Position numbers and translations under genes: made by a program. A DNA stretch of 29,682 bases from Chloroflexota bacterium (GTDB lineage Bacteria; Chloroflexota; Dormibacteria; CF-121). The DNA lies in contig VBGO01000011.1 of the NCBI GenBank assembly GCA_005882525.1, positions 1-29,682 of the forward strand, in the 5' to 3' direction. The notes under the pieces were generated by a model. The model had not been told where the DNA came from. It worked only from the letters and a program-made list of their open reading frames with translations, and did no database searches. Of the stretch, positions 8,028 to 15,502 are shown piece after piece; position 1 is the first letter of the stretch; each line of letters begins with the position of its first letter.

Positions 8028-9648
8028 GTGAAGACTCTGGCCAAACTGCTTTACGTCGAAGCTGACGAGGAGATCACCGACCTGGTGGATCGCCTGCGTG
8101 ATCTCAGCCTCGAAGATGAGGTCACGTTCGTCGTCCCAGAGCGGGCCCGAGCCCTGCAGAGCCCGATGAGCTTTCGGCTCCTCAAGCGCTATGCCGACAG
8201 CTATGGGAAGCGGGTCAACCTGGTCAGTGGCGATCCCCGGCTCCAGGCGATGTCGCTGGAAGCCGGTTTCACCGCGTTTCCGAGCCTGGCGGCCTACGAC
8301 CACGGATCGGAGATGCACAACCCGGAATTGGGCGGTGAACCCGCGGCTCCTGCGCCTACCCCTGCCGTTCCGCCGGCCTCCCCGGCGGCGAGCGCCCAGG
8401 CGGAAGCTCCGCCGCGCGGTGTTGCGACGCTGGACCGACCGCGCCAGGCATCCGTGATCTCTGCGCCACCAAAGCCCAAGGCAGCGCCATCCTCGAAGCC
8501 GGGTGCGTCGGCACCCTCGTTTCAGAACTACCGCCCATACGTCATCGCGGCCGGTGTGATCGCGGTCGTCGTCCTGCTGGTCGGGATCCTGTATCTGCCG
8601 TCAGCAACCGCCACCGTTTCGGTCGCCGGAACGCCGATCAAGACGGATATCAGCCTCCTGGGTGCACCCGGCACCGCCGCCGGATCCGCCGATCACTTCG
8701 CCACCCAGGCCGTCCACGCCGACGAGTCCCAGAACCTGCCAGGCACCGCGACCGGCCAGAAGCAAGTTGCCGCAGTTGCTTCAACAGGCCAGGTCGTGAT
8801 CACGTCCAGATGCATGTTTTGCCTTGGTCAGGATGTTCGCAAGGGCTTGGTCGTGCTTACCGACAGCGGAAAGCGGTACACGACTCAAAAGGTCGCGCAC
8901 ATCGGTCGGTGTCGGCTACGGCGCCCAGGCCACAGTCCCTATCACGGCTGTGACCGCCGGCGTCGATGGCAATACAGACGCGCACTCAATCACAAACATG
9001 GAAAATGGAGACGCTGACCTCAGGGTTGATAATCCACAAGCCACCACGGGCGGCCTTGATGCTCGAACCGCAACCGTGATCCAGCAATCGGACATCGATA
9101 GCGTCCGCGATGTGTACGCGAAAGATGCCCTCCCGCGGGTCACTGATCAGCTCAACAGCAAGGCGAAGGGCCAGAAGCTCGCACTGGTCGGAAGTGGTGT
9201 GCAAGCCACTACCAAGGCCGACCATGCGGTCGGCGATGAGGTCGGCGGCTTTACCATTGCCGTCAAGGTCGCCGGTGACGGCGTCGTCTTCGATGAGAAG
9301 GCGGTTAAGGAGATGCTGAAGACCGCCCTCCAGCGGAAGATCCCCTCGGGAACGCAGCTGACCAACAACGCGAACACCAGTTACGAACCGATCGATGCAG
9401 CCGCCGACGGTCACATCACGCTCAACGGCCATGCGTCCGGGTTCTACACGCCGATCTTCATCGAGACGGCGATCCGCTCGCACCTGAAAGGGATGAGCCC
9501 ATCCAAGGGCCGTGCCTTCCTCCAGTCACTTCCGAATGTGGTCGATGCGCGGGTGACCCAATCACCGTTCGGCCTGCCGTGGCTGCCGCTCTTCAGCTCA
9601 CGGATCACCCTCAAGGTCCAGGAGGTCTCGAGCAACTCGAGCCCTTGA
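8028..9648 (+). pseudogene. Membrane-anchored Baseplate-J-like protein, frame broken by a 4-base tandem duplication
   Basis: The first frame encodes an alpha/beta cytosolic domain (about residues 1-95), a Pro/Ala-rich linker (about 105-165), one membrane helix (about 171-190, YVIAAGVIAVVVLLVGIL) and an outer beta-rich part. That part includes SGKRYTTQK, typical of Baseplate-J-like repeats. After about 8906 the family pattern (GYGAQATVPITAVTAG, then a beta-rich tail to 9648) continues one frame over. At 8903-8910 the sequence reads CGGT CGGT; removing one copy restores a continuous protein through HIGVGYGAQ. The start is taken as the GTG at 8028. The gene follows the FtsA-like ATPase and its stop overlaps ruvX (TTGA). 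It may be a pseudogene, a slippage variant, or a sequencing error. The function of such proteins in non-phage bacterial loci is not established. Confidence 0.8.
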
Positions 9649-10073
9649 GGATCCTGGCGATCGACCCGGGCACCGTCCGGCTCGGTCTCGCGCTCAGTGA
9701 TCCATCCGGGACCATTGCCCAGCCACTGAGCGTGCTGACGCGACGCTCGGAGGGGGCCGATCTCAAGGCACTGGCCGACCTCGTCGATCGGCACGAGGTT
9801 GGACTGATCGTCATTGGGCTGCCGCGCCTGATGAACGGCCGTATCGATGCCGCCGCCCAGCAGGCTCAAGCGTTCGGCGCCCAGGTAGCGAAGGCGACGG
9901 CGAGGCCGGTAGCATACTGGGACGAACGGCTGACCAGCGTCGCGGCCGAACGGTACCTGATCGAACAGGGCAAACGGCGCGGCAAACGGCGGCAAGAGAT
10001 CGATCGTATGGCCGCCACGTTATTGTTGCAGGGATATCTTGACTATCGGGCTGGTCGGGCACCAGGAGGCTGA
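9645..10073 (+). CDS. ruvX: RuvX/YqgF-family RNase H-like nuclease (pre-16S rRNA processing)
   Basis: This 142-residue protein has the YqgF fold. It opens with ILAIDPGTVRLGLALSD, where D is the first catalytic aspartate. It continues with IVIGLPRLMNGR (family consensus GLPxxxxG) and YWDERLTS, and ends with EIDRMAATLLLQGYLD, where D is the last acidic residue. YqgF matures the 5' end of 16S rRNA; an older suggestion was Holliday-junction resolution. The start is the TTG at 9645 because it overlaps the previous stop as TTGA and gives the usual MRILAIDPG beginning. The longer frame to 9579 would add residues that the family lacks. DUF1292 and mltG follow, a common Gram-positive order. Confidence 0.92.
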   Translation: MRILAIDPGTVRLGLALSDPSGTIAQPLSVLTRRSEGADLKALADLVDRHEVGLIVIGLPRLMNGRIDAAAQQAQAFGAQVAKATARPVAYWDERLTSVAAERYLIEQGKRRGKRRQEIDRMAATLLLQGYLDYRAGRAPGG

Positions 10074-10358
10074 ATGCCAGAGATTCCGGAAGCAAACGGC
10101 GAAGTCCAGACCATCGAGCTGGTTAACGAGAAAACCGGCGAAGAGGAAAGCTATGTCGTCCACGACGTGGTGGAGATCGAAGGCGAAACCTACTACGTCC
10201 TCCAGGCCGAAGCCGACGAGGACCGGGTGCTCATCCTCCGCCGTGAGGGGGAGTCGCTGGTGACGCTCGACGAGGAAGAGCACGACCGGGTCGTCGAGCA
10301 GCTCGAAGAATTCGAAGAGGATGACGAGGTCGATGAAGACGGCGGTCCGCAGCACTGA
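10074..10358 (+). CDS. DUF1292-family acidic protein (YrzB-like)
   Basis: This is a 94-residue, strongly acidic protein whose core (IELVNEKTGEEESYVVHDVVEIEGETYYVL, then DRVLILRREG) matches the DUF1292 pattern. DUF1292 is widespread in Firmicutes next to ruvX and has no proven function. The tail from about residue 65 is almost all Glu/Asp (EEFEEDDEVDEDGG). The ATG follows the ruvX stop with no gap, so the two are co-translated. About 20 bases separate it from mltG. The gene is intact. Confidence 0.85.
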   Translation: MPEIPEANGEVQTIELVNEKTGEEESYVVHDVVEIEGETYYVLQAEADEDRVLILRREGESLVTLDEEEHDRVVEQLEEFEEDDEVDEDGGPQH

Positions 10359-10378
10359 CTGATCCAAAGCGGTCGCCG

Positions 10379-11434
10379 GTGAGCGCGCCGACGCGCCGCC
10401 CGCGCCGCCGTGCACTTGGCTGCGCGCAATGGTTCGTGGTCATCCTGTTCCTGCTGCCGGCCGCCCTGGGCATCCCGGCGGTGCTCGGCTATAGCTGGGT
10501 GGATCACCAGCTGCATCAGCCCGCCAATCCCGGCACTTCCAACGTGCGCTTCGTCGTTCCGCCGGGGGCAAACTTTCATGAGGTGGCTGACACGTTGCAC
10601 CGCACCGGACTGATCGATTCGGTGACGGTCTTCGACTTCTACGCCCGCTACAAGCACCTGGACCGCAACGTCCAGGCGGGCGCTTACGAGCTGAGTCGGA
10701 ACCTCAACATGATCCAGATCCTGACGGCACTGCAGACGGCGATCCCGGACGAGATTTTCGTCACCGTTCCCGAGGGCTACACGATCAAGAAGACGGCCGC
10801 ACTCCTCGACCAGGGTGGTGTCATCAAGGGCAGTGACTATACCGCGCTCGCCCTCCAGGGGAAATTCAACTACGACTTCCTCAAGGACCTGCCACCCGGC
10901 GCGTCCCTGGAAGGCTTTCTCTTCCCTGATACCTACCTGGTGCCACGTGCCGGCACCGCTAAGGACCTGATCACCCTGCAACTGGACAGCTTCAAGAAGC
11001 ACTGGAACGACACGCGAAAGGGCGAGGCGGCGCAGCGCAAGCTCAATCCCTTGCAGATCGTGACGATCGCGTCGTTGATCGAACGCGAGGCCCGCTTCCA
11101 GGAGGACCGGCCCCTGGTTGCCAGCGTGATCTACAACCGGCTGGGAGCAGGATGGCCCCTCCAGGTGGATGCCACTGTTCTCTATGCGAAGGGTGTCTGG
11201 CAGTCGACGGTCACCACCGACGACCGCAAGATCAATTCGCCCTACAACACGTACCTACATACTGGCCTTCCACCGGGACCCATCGCAAACCCAGGCATCA
11301 AGGCGATCGACGCCGCCCTCCAACCCGCCCAAACCGGGTACTTCTTCTACCTCTCGGACCCCCAGGGTCACAACCACTACGCCAAGACCAACGAAGAGTT
11401 CGGCCGCCTCCTCAAGCAGTACGGCCTCCAGTAG
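10379..11434 (+). CDS. mltG: Endolytic transglycosylase MltG (YceG-like)
   Basis: MltG is a membrane-anchored lytic transglycosylase that cuts nascent peptidoglycan strands. This 351-residue protein has a basic N-terminus, one membrane helix (about residues 18-40), a LysM-like region (FVVPPGANFHEVADTL) and the YceG catalytic domain. The catalytic glutamate lies in ASLIEREARF (about residue 240). The family signature VASVIYNRL is followed by PLQVDATVLYA. The DPQGHNHYAKTNEEF end matches the usual H-x-F/Y pattern. The GTG start at 10379 gives a normal N-terminus. It implies that the organism makes peptidoglycan. The stop at 11432 lies just before the aroE-like gene. Confidence 0.93.
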   Translation: MSAPTRRPRRRALGCAQWFVVILFLLPAALGIPAVLGYSWVDHQLHQPANPGTSNVRFVVPPGANFHEVADTLHRTGLIDSVTVFDFYARYKHLDRNVQAGAYELSRNLNMIQILTALQTAIPDEIFVTVPEGYTIKKTAALLDQGGVIKGSDYTALALQGKFNYDFLKDLPPGASLEGFLFPDTYLVPRAGTAKDLITLQLDSFKKHWNDTRKGEAAQRKLNPLQIVTIASLIEREARFQEDRPLVASVIYNRLGAGWPLQVDATVLYAKGVWQSTVTTDDRKINSPYNTYLHTGLPPGPIANPGIKAIDAALQPAQTGYFFYLSDPQGHNHYAKTNEEFGRLLKQYGLQ

Positions 11435-11447
11435 ATCCGCGGGGCGG

Positions 11448-12269
11448 CTGCTGCTGCTGGGCGGGGAGCCCGGCGGCGAGCCCGCCGTCAGCCTCTATAC
11501 GGCGGGTTTCGCTGCGGCGGGGATCGAGGCCAGCTGCGAGGTCCGAACGGTGGCGGCGACAGAGCTCGCGGATGCCATCGCCCGGATCCGGGCCGACCGC
11601 AGCGTCTTAGGGGCCGCCGTCACCATGCCCCACACCGTCGCCGCCAGCCGGCTGCTCGATGGTTTGGGACCGGAGGCGCAGGTCATCAAAGCCGTCAACA
11701 CCATCAGCCATCGCGCCGGCGCCCTGATTGGCTGGAATACCGATCGGCCCGCCTTCTCCCTCGCGCTCGAGGACGCGGGCTTTCAGGCCAAGGGGCGCTC
11801 GGTGCTCGTGCTGGGCGCCGGGGGCGCGGCCCGGGCGTCGGTCGACGCGCTGCGGGAGACGGCCCCCAGGATCTGGGTCAGCAGCCGTGACCTCGAGGAG
11901 GCGCGTGCGCTCTGCCGCGACCTGGAGGTCTCGAGCGGCGGGCCGGCACCGCTCGGGTCGCTGGCGCTGCTGGTTCGCAAGGCCGAGCTGATTGTCAATG
12001 CGACCCCCGTCGGGAGTGACGGCCAGTCCGTGCTCTTCCCGATCGATTGGATCACGCCCGGCCATTTCATCTTCGACTTGATCTACCAGCCCCCGGTGAC
12101 GCCGCTGGTACGCGGGGCGCGGGAGCGGGGCGCCCGGGCCATCAACGGGTTGACGATGCTGCTCTTCCAGGGGCTGGCCGCCTTCGAAATCTGGACCGGT
12201 CAGGCCCCGCCGGAGGCGGCGATGCGGGCGGCTCTCGAACGAGCGGTGGTGGAGCGTCTCAAGCCGTGA
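11448..12269 (+). CDS. Shikimate dehydrogenase-like protein lacking catalytic lysine; start unclear
   Basis: The AroE family reduces 3-dehydroshikimate with NADPH. The fold is clear: AVTMPHTVAA, AVNTIS, GWNTDRPAF, a dinucleotide loop VLGAGGAARAS, NATPVG, and NGLTMLLFQGLAAFEIWTG. However, the family motif VT(V/M)PHK reads VTMPHT, so the catalytic Lys is replaced by Thr (about residue 63). The N-terminal HSxSP that binds shikimate is replaced by a GEPGGEPAVS stretch. The Asp of NTD (about residue 99) is kept. No ATG, GTG or TTG is suitably placed: the nearest upstream is the ATG at 11169, deep in mltG. A run of four CTG codons at 11448-11459 precedes GGEP, so the start given is a guess. It may be an AroE paralogue with another substrate, or a decaying gene. 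The end overlaps the next gene as GTGA. Confidence 0.8.
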   Translation: MLLLGGEPGGEPAVSLYTAGFAAAGIEASCEVRTVAATELADAIARIRADRSVLGAAVTMPHTVAASRLLDGLGPEAQVIKAVNTISHRAGALIGWNTDRPAFSLALEDAGFQAKGRSVLVLGAGGAARASVDALRETAPRIWVSSRDLEEARALCRDLEVSSGGPAPLGSLALLVRKAELIVNATPVGSDGQSVLFPIDWITPGHFIFDLIYQPPVTPLVRGARERGARAINGLTMLLFQGLAAFEIWTGQAPPEAAMRAALERAVVERLKP

Positions 12270-12937
12270 ACCATCTGCTCCTTGCGCTCGCCTGGGCGGT
12301 CGTTGGTGGCGCCGCCGGCACCGCGCTTAACTACCTGACGCGCTGGCTAGCCCGGATCGAGGAGATCGAGTTTCGTCAGTCGATGATCGAGTGGTTCCTG
12401 ATGCCGGCGCTGGCGGCCATTCTTTTCTTCCTGTTTGCGCTGCAATTGGGTATCCGGCCGCTGCTCTTCATCAACACCATTTATGTCGTCGTGCTGGTCC
12501 AGGTGCTGGCGTTCGACCTGAAGACCCGGTACATCCTTGACCTGGTGATCTTGCCCAGCTCGATCATCGCCTTTGCGCTCGCCTTCGTCACCCCCTGGAC
12601 GCCCTACCTGACCTGGCCATGGCCCGACTGGCGAACCGCGCCCGTGGCTGCCCTGATCGCCGGGGCCGTCTTCGCGCTCCTCTACTTCGGCGGCCAGCTG
12701 GTGTTCGGCGCCGAGGCGTTCGGCTTTGGCGATGTCAAGCTCGCCGTGTTCATCGGGATGGCCACCGGGCTCTCGAACCTACGGATGCCACACGCGCTGC
12801 TCTACGGTGTGTTCCTGGGCGGATTTGTGGCCATAATTCTGCTCATCACCCGCATCCGTCAGCTCAAAGAGGCCGTTCCCTACGGCCCGTTCCTGGTGCT
12901 GGGAACGCTGCTCGTCTTGTACAGCCAGGCGCCGTGA
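12266..12937 (+). CDS. Type IV prepilin peptidase (A24 family), peptidase part only
   Basis: This is a 223-residue polytopic membrane protein of the A24 family, which cleaves class III signal peptides of prepilins. Both catalytic aspartate motifs are visible: VLAFDLKTRYILD (about residues 85-97) and GFGDVKLAVF (about 153-162). About six to seven membrane segments are present. The N-terminal cytosolic domain with paired CxxC cysteines, which N-methylates the new end in PilD, is absent: residues 25-45 hold YLTRWLARIEEIEFRQS and no cysteines. The GTG at 12266 overlaps the aroE-like stop as GTGA, and its own stop overlaps the next gene the same way. No pilin or pilus ATPase gene is in the window. 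Confidence 0.88.
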   Translation: MNHLLLALAWAVVGGAAGTALNYLTRWLARIEEIEFRQSMIEWFLMPALAAILFFLFALQLGIRPLLFINTIYVVVLVQVLAFDLKTRYILDLVILPSSIIAFALAFVTPWTPYLTWPWPDWRTAPVAALIAGAVFALLYFGGQLVFGAEAFGFGDVKLAVFIGMATGLSNLRMPHALLYGVFLGGFVAIILLITRIRQLKEAVPYGPFLVLGTLLVLYSQAP

Positions 12938-13431
12938 ACGCCCGCGATCTCCTCCCCGGCGAGCGGATTCTGACCAGTTCCCCGCGACACTGGGTGGTCC
13001 TCCTACGGCCGATCGCCACCACCGTCGTCGCGGTCGCGATTTCGCTGGTGATCCTGGCCTTGCTGCCACTCCGGGGCGAGCTCCGGTTGTTCCTGATGCT
13101 CGGCGCCCTCCTGGCCGCCATCGGTGTCCTCAACCTCTATTACTGGGCCTGGCGAGCCCACGAGTATGTCCTCACCGACCAGCGGGTCATCCTGAACGAG
13201 GGGATCGTCTCCAAGTTTTCCCGATCGATCTCGATCGACCGGATCCAGGACCTGACGACCTTCCAGGGTCTGTGGGGACGGACGTGGGGCTTTGGCGATA
13301 TCGAGCTCGAATCGGCTGGCAGAGACGGGGCGGAGTTGCTCAGCACCGTGCCGCGTCCCCAGCAGCTTCGCAATGCCATCTTCGCCCAGATCGAGGCGCG
13401 GCGCCGGCCCGGGGGATCAACGAGCCCGTAG
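12934..13431 (+). CDS. PH-domain membrane protein (YdbS/YdbT-like, bPH2)
   Basis: This 165-residue protein has two adjacent membrane helices (about residues 26-46 and 50-68). A bacterial PH domain follows, marked by YVLTDQRVILNEGIVSKFSRSISIDRIQDL and WGFGDIELESAG. That is the pattern of YdbS/YdbT-type proteins, which are small membrane proteins of unclear function. The GTG at 12934 overlaps the peptidase stop (GTGA). The end is followed by a small hairpin and then efp. The gene is intact. A role in envelope homeostasis is only a general inference. Confidence 0.85.
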   Translation: MNARDLLPGERILTSSPRHWVVLLRPIATTVVAVAISLVILALLPLRGELRLFLMLGALLAAIGVLNLYYWAWRAHEYVLTDQRVILNEGIVSKFSRSISIDRIQDLTTFQGLWGRTWGFGDIELESAGRDGAELLSTVPRPQQLRNAIFAQIEARRRPGGSTSP

Positions 13432-13436
13432 GGCTC
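13422..13436 (+). terminator. Short hairpin at the end of the PH-domain gene
   Basis: GAGCCC, GTA, GGGCTC at 13422-13436 forms a perfect 6-bp stem with a 3-base loop around the stop codon. No T tract follows, so it may only pause transcription or protect the 3' end. Confidence 0.25.
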
Positions 13437-13453
13437 GCCAATCGGTTACCGGG

Positions 13454-13468
13454 TAAAATCGGCCGGGC
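13454..13468 (+). promoter_or_regulatory. Candidate -10 element directly before efp
   Basis: TAAAAT at 13454-13459 matches five of six bases of TATAAT and ends 9 bases before the efp ATG at 13469. This gives a leaderless or nearly leaderless message. There is no -35 box at the usual distance and no Shine-Dalgarno sequence. Confidence 0.4.
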
Positions 13469-14026
13469 ATGGTCAACCCCAGCGACTTTCGCAATGGCAT
13501 GACGATCGAGTGGGAGGGCGAGCTCTGGATCGTCCTCGAGTTCCAGCAAGGCCAGAACGCCCGGGGCGACACCTTTTTCCGTACCAAGCTGCGGAATGTC
13601 CGGAACGGATCAATCATCGACCAGAAATTTCGCGACAAGGATCGCTTTACCCGCGCCCGGATCGAAAAGGTCCCCATGCAGTACCTTTACAGCGACGGTG
13701 ACCGACACTTTTTCATGGACCTGGCGAGCTACGATCAGCTCCCCATTGGCGACGACCAGCTGGGGGACACCTTGCAATACCTGAAGGAGAACTCATCGAT
13801 CGAGGTGCTCATGTATGAGGGCCGGACACTCGGGGTCGAGCTGCCCACGACAGTCGATCTGAAAGTCACCCAGACCTCGCCCGGGTTCAAGGGCGACACG
13901 GCCGCCGGCGGCGGAAAGCCGGCGACGGTCGAGACCGGACTGACCCTCAACGTGCCTTTCTTCGTCAACGAAGGCGATGTGATCCGGGTCGATACCCGCA
14001 CCGGCGCCTACGTGGAGCGGGTCTAG
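13469..14026 (+). CDS. efp: Elongation factor P
   Basis: EF-P is a three-domain tRNA-mimic that relieves ribosome stalling at polyproline stretches. The 185 residues match the family throughout: MVNPSDFRNGMTIEWEGELWIVLEFQ (KOW domain I), ARGDTFFRTKLRN, and QYLYSDGDRHFFMD. The C-terminal OB fold includes LPTTVDLKVTQTSPGFKGDTAAGG and ends with DTRTGAYVERV. At the modification loop tip, where many EF-Ps have Lys or Arg, the loop here reads RNVRN/RGDTFF; I cannot fix the modified residue. The ATG at 13469 gives a standard N-terminus. The gene heads the efp-Asp23-nusB group and overlaps the next start by one base (TAGTG). Confidence 0.97.
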   Translation: MVNPSDFRNGMTIEWEGELWIVLEFQQGQNARGDTFFRTKLRNVRNGSIIDQKFRDKDRFTRARIEKVPMQYLYSDGDRHFFMDLASYDQLPIGDDQLGDTLQYLKENSSIEVLMYEGRTLGVELPTTVDLKVTQTSPGFKGDTAAGGGKPATVETGLTLNVPFFVNEGDVIRVDTRTGAYVERV

Positions 14027-14379
14027 TGTCGCCCGAGCGTCCGCTCGGCTCGGTCAAGGTGGCCAACGAGGTAATCGCCCACATTGCGTCCCTGACCGCG
14101 AGCCAGGTACAGGGGATTGTCGGCATGTACCCCGCCAGAGCCCGGGACGGGCACCGCGTCTTGCCGGCGGGCAGCTCGTACAAGGGTGTCCGGGTGGACC
14201 TGGGCAACGAGGCGCTGAACCTGGAGCTGTTCGTGATCGTCGATCATTCCGCCCACGTTCCGACGGTGGCGGCGGAGGTGCAACGGCAGGTGGCGGATGC
14301 GATCGATAAGATGCTGGGTCTCGAAGTCCGCCAGGTCAACGTCTTCGTCGGCGACGTGAGGTTTCCCGAGGACGCGTAG
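14026..14379 (+). CDS. Asp23/Gls24 family envelope stress protein (YqhY-like)
   Basis: This is a 117-residue protein with the Asp23/Gls24 pattern: GSVKVANEVIAHIASLTASQVQGIVGM, then VRVDLGNEALNLELFVIVDHSAHVPTVAAEVQRQVADAIDKMLG, then VNVFVGDVRF. The family associates with the membrane in staphylococci. In B. subtilis yqhY sits with accBC and nusB. The GTG start at 14026 abuts the efp stop. It lies 21 bases before nusB, the same order as in many Gram-positive genomes, which supports the identification. Its precise role here is unknown. Confidence 0.9.
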   Translation: MSPERPLGSVKVANEVIAHIASLTASQVQGIVGMYPARARDGHRVLPAGSSYKGVRVDLGNEALNLELFVIVDHSAHVPTVAAEVQRQVADAIDKMLGLEVRQVNVFVGDVRFPEDA

Positions 14380-14400
14380 GCGGCTTAAGTGCAGCAGTAG

Positions 14401-14847
14401 ATGGGACGGCGCCACCTGGCCCGCGAGCTCGCCCTCAAGGTGCTGTTCGAGCTGGAGACCGACGGCGGCGATGCGGAACGATCGCTTCAATATCATGTCG
14501 CCGAGTCGCGCGCTGATGCCGAAGTGGCGGAGTTCGCCCGCACCCTGATCCAGGGAGTCCGCGACCATCAGACCGAGATCGATGCCCACCTGGCGGAGGC
14601 TTCGAGTAACTGGGGTCTCGACCAGATGGCGAAGGTGGAGCGCACCCTGCTGCGAATCGCGAGTTTCGAGATTCGCTACCTGCCCAGCGTCCCGCTCAAG
14701 GCGGCCATCAACGAATCGATCGAGCTGGCAAAGACCTTCGGCGGTCCGGACTCTGGCAAGTTCGTCAATGGCATCCTTGGGCGCATCGCCGCCGACGCCG
14801 AGATCCGACGGCATCCCGCCGAGGGCGCGCCCCGGAAGGCCGAATGA
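14401..14847 (+). CDS. nusB: Transcription antitermination protein NusB
   Basis: NusB with NusE/S10 binds boxA RNA and supports rRNA antitermination and folding. The 148-residue all-helical protein shows RRHLARELALKVLFELE at the start. DHQTEIDAHLAEASSNWGLDQMAKVERTLLRIASFEI follows in the middle, and LKAAINESIELAKTFGGPDSGKFVNGILGRIA toward the end, all typical of NusB. The ATG at 14401 follows a 21-base gap. The end overlaps xseB as ATGA. The frame is intact. Confidence 0.96.
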   Translation: MGRRHLARELALKVLFELETDGGDAERSLQYHVAESRADAEVAEFARTLIQGVRDHQTEIDAHLAEASSNWGLDQMAKVERTLLRIASFEIRYLPSVPLKAAINESIELAKTFGGPDSGKFVNGILGRIAADAEIRRHPAEGAPRKAE

Positions 14848-15068
14848 CCTCGAACGACGATGTCGCTCGCATGAATTACGAAACGGCGGCCGCCGAGCTC
14901 GAACGCACCGTCGCCCAACTCGGCAAGGAGCAGGATGACCTGGCCGAGTCCGTACGGATCTTCGAGCGGGGCCTGGCGCTGGCGCGCCGCTGCGCCGGCC
15001 TGCTCGATGATGCGGAGCGGCGATTGAAGGAGATGGCGCCGGCCGGCGAGCGTCCGCCGGGCCCGTGA
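14844..15068 (+). CDS. xseB: Exodeoxyribonuclease VII small subunit
   Basis: This is a 74-residue helical protein with the XseB pattern YETAAAELERTVAQLGKEQDDLAESVRIFERGLALARRC, then LLDDAERRL. XseB binds XseA to form ExoVII, a single-strand exonuclease. In most genomes xseA is adjacent, but it is not in this window, so it must be encoded elsewhere if the enzyme works. The ATG overlaps nusB (ATGA) and the stop overlaps the next gene (GTGA). Confidence 0.9.
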   Translation: MTSNDDVARMNYETAAAELERTVAQLGKEQDDLAESVRIFERGLALARRCAGLLDDAERRLKEMAPAGERPPGP

Positions 15069-15502
15069 CCCTGCTCCGAAACCCGTACTTCGTCGTTCCG
15101 CTCATCGCCTGGGCGATCGCCCAGACGTCCAAGGTGATCATCGATTCCGTCATCCTTCACCGGCTCAGCGTGCGGCGGCTGGCGACGGCGGGTGGGATGC
15201 CCAGCTCGCACAGCGCGCTCGTCGTCGCGCTGACCACGATCATTGGCCGCCTGGAGGGCGTGCAGTCGGCGCTCTTCGCGATGGCGCTGATCTTCTCGAC
15301 GGTCGTCATGTATGACGCCACCGGCGTCCGGCGGGCGGCCGGCCAGCAGGCCATGATCCTGAACCGGCTTATCGACGATCTGTTCATTGCCCACCAGGGG
15401 CTGCGCCAGGAGCGGCTGCGCGAGCTGCTCGGGCACACCCCGATCGAGGTGATCGCCGGGGCGCTGCTCGGAATAATTGTCGGGCTGGGAATATGGCGCT
15501 GA
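15065..15502 (+). CDS. Divergent PAP2 family membrane protein (DUF212, YuiD-like)
   Basis: This 145-residue protein has four or so membrane segments and the DUF212 signatures AGGMPSSHSALV (about residue 42-53) and MYDATGVRRAAGQQA (about 82-96), then GHTPIEVIAGALLGI. It resembles the membrane phosphatase PAP2 family, where PSSHS forms part of the phosphate site, though the other motifs diverge. The substrate is unknown; a lipid phosphate is plausible. The GTG at 15065 overlaps xseB. Its 3' end overlaps the tlyA start by 10 bases. Confidence 0.9.
   Translation: MTLLRNPYFVVPLIAWAIAQTSKVIIDSVILHRLSVRRLATAGGMPSSHSALVVALTTIIGRLEGVQSALFAMALIFSTVVMYDATGVRRAAGQQAMILNRLIDDLFIAHQGLRQERLRELLGHTPIEVIAGALLGIIVGLGIWR

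Noticed and set aside
11169..11447. Upstream extension of the aroE-like gene from ATG 11169
   Set aside because: The added 93 residues lie in another frame of mltG, have a low-complexity S/T/R/P-rich composition, and no AroE has such an N-terminus.
14023..15153. Minus-strand frame across nusB and xseB
   Set aside because: It covers well-identified genes on the other strand and shows no family pattern.
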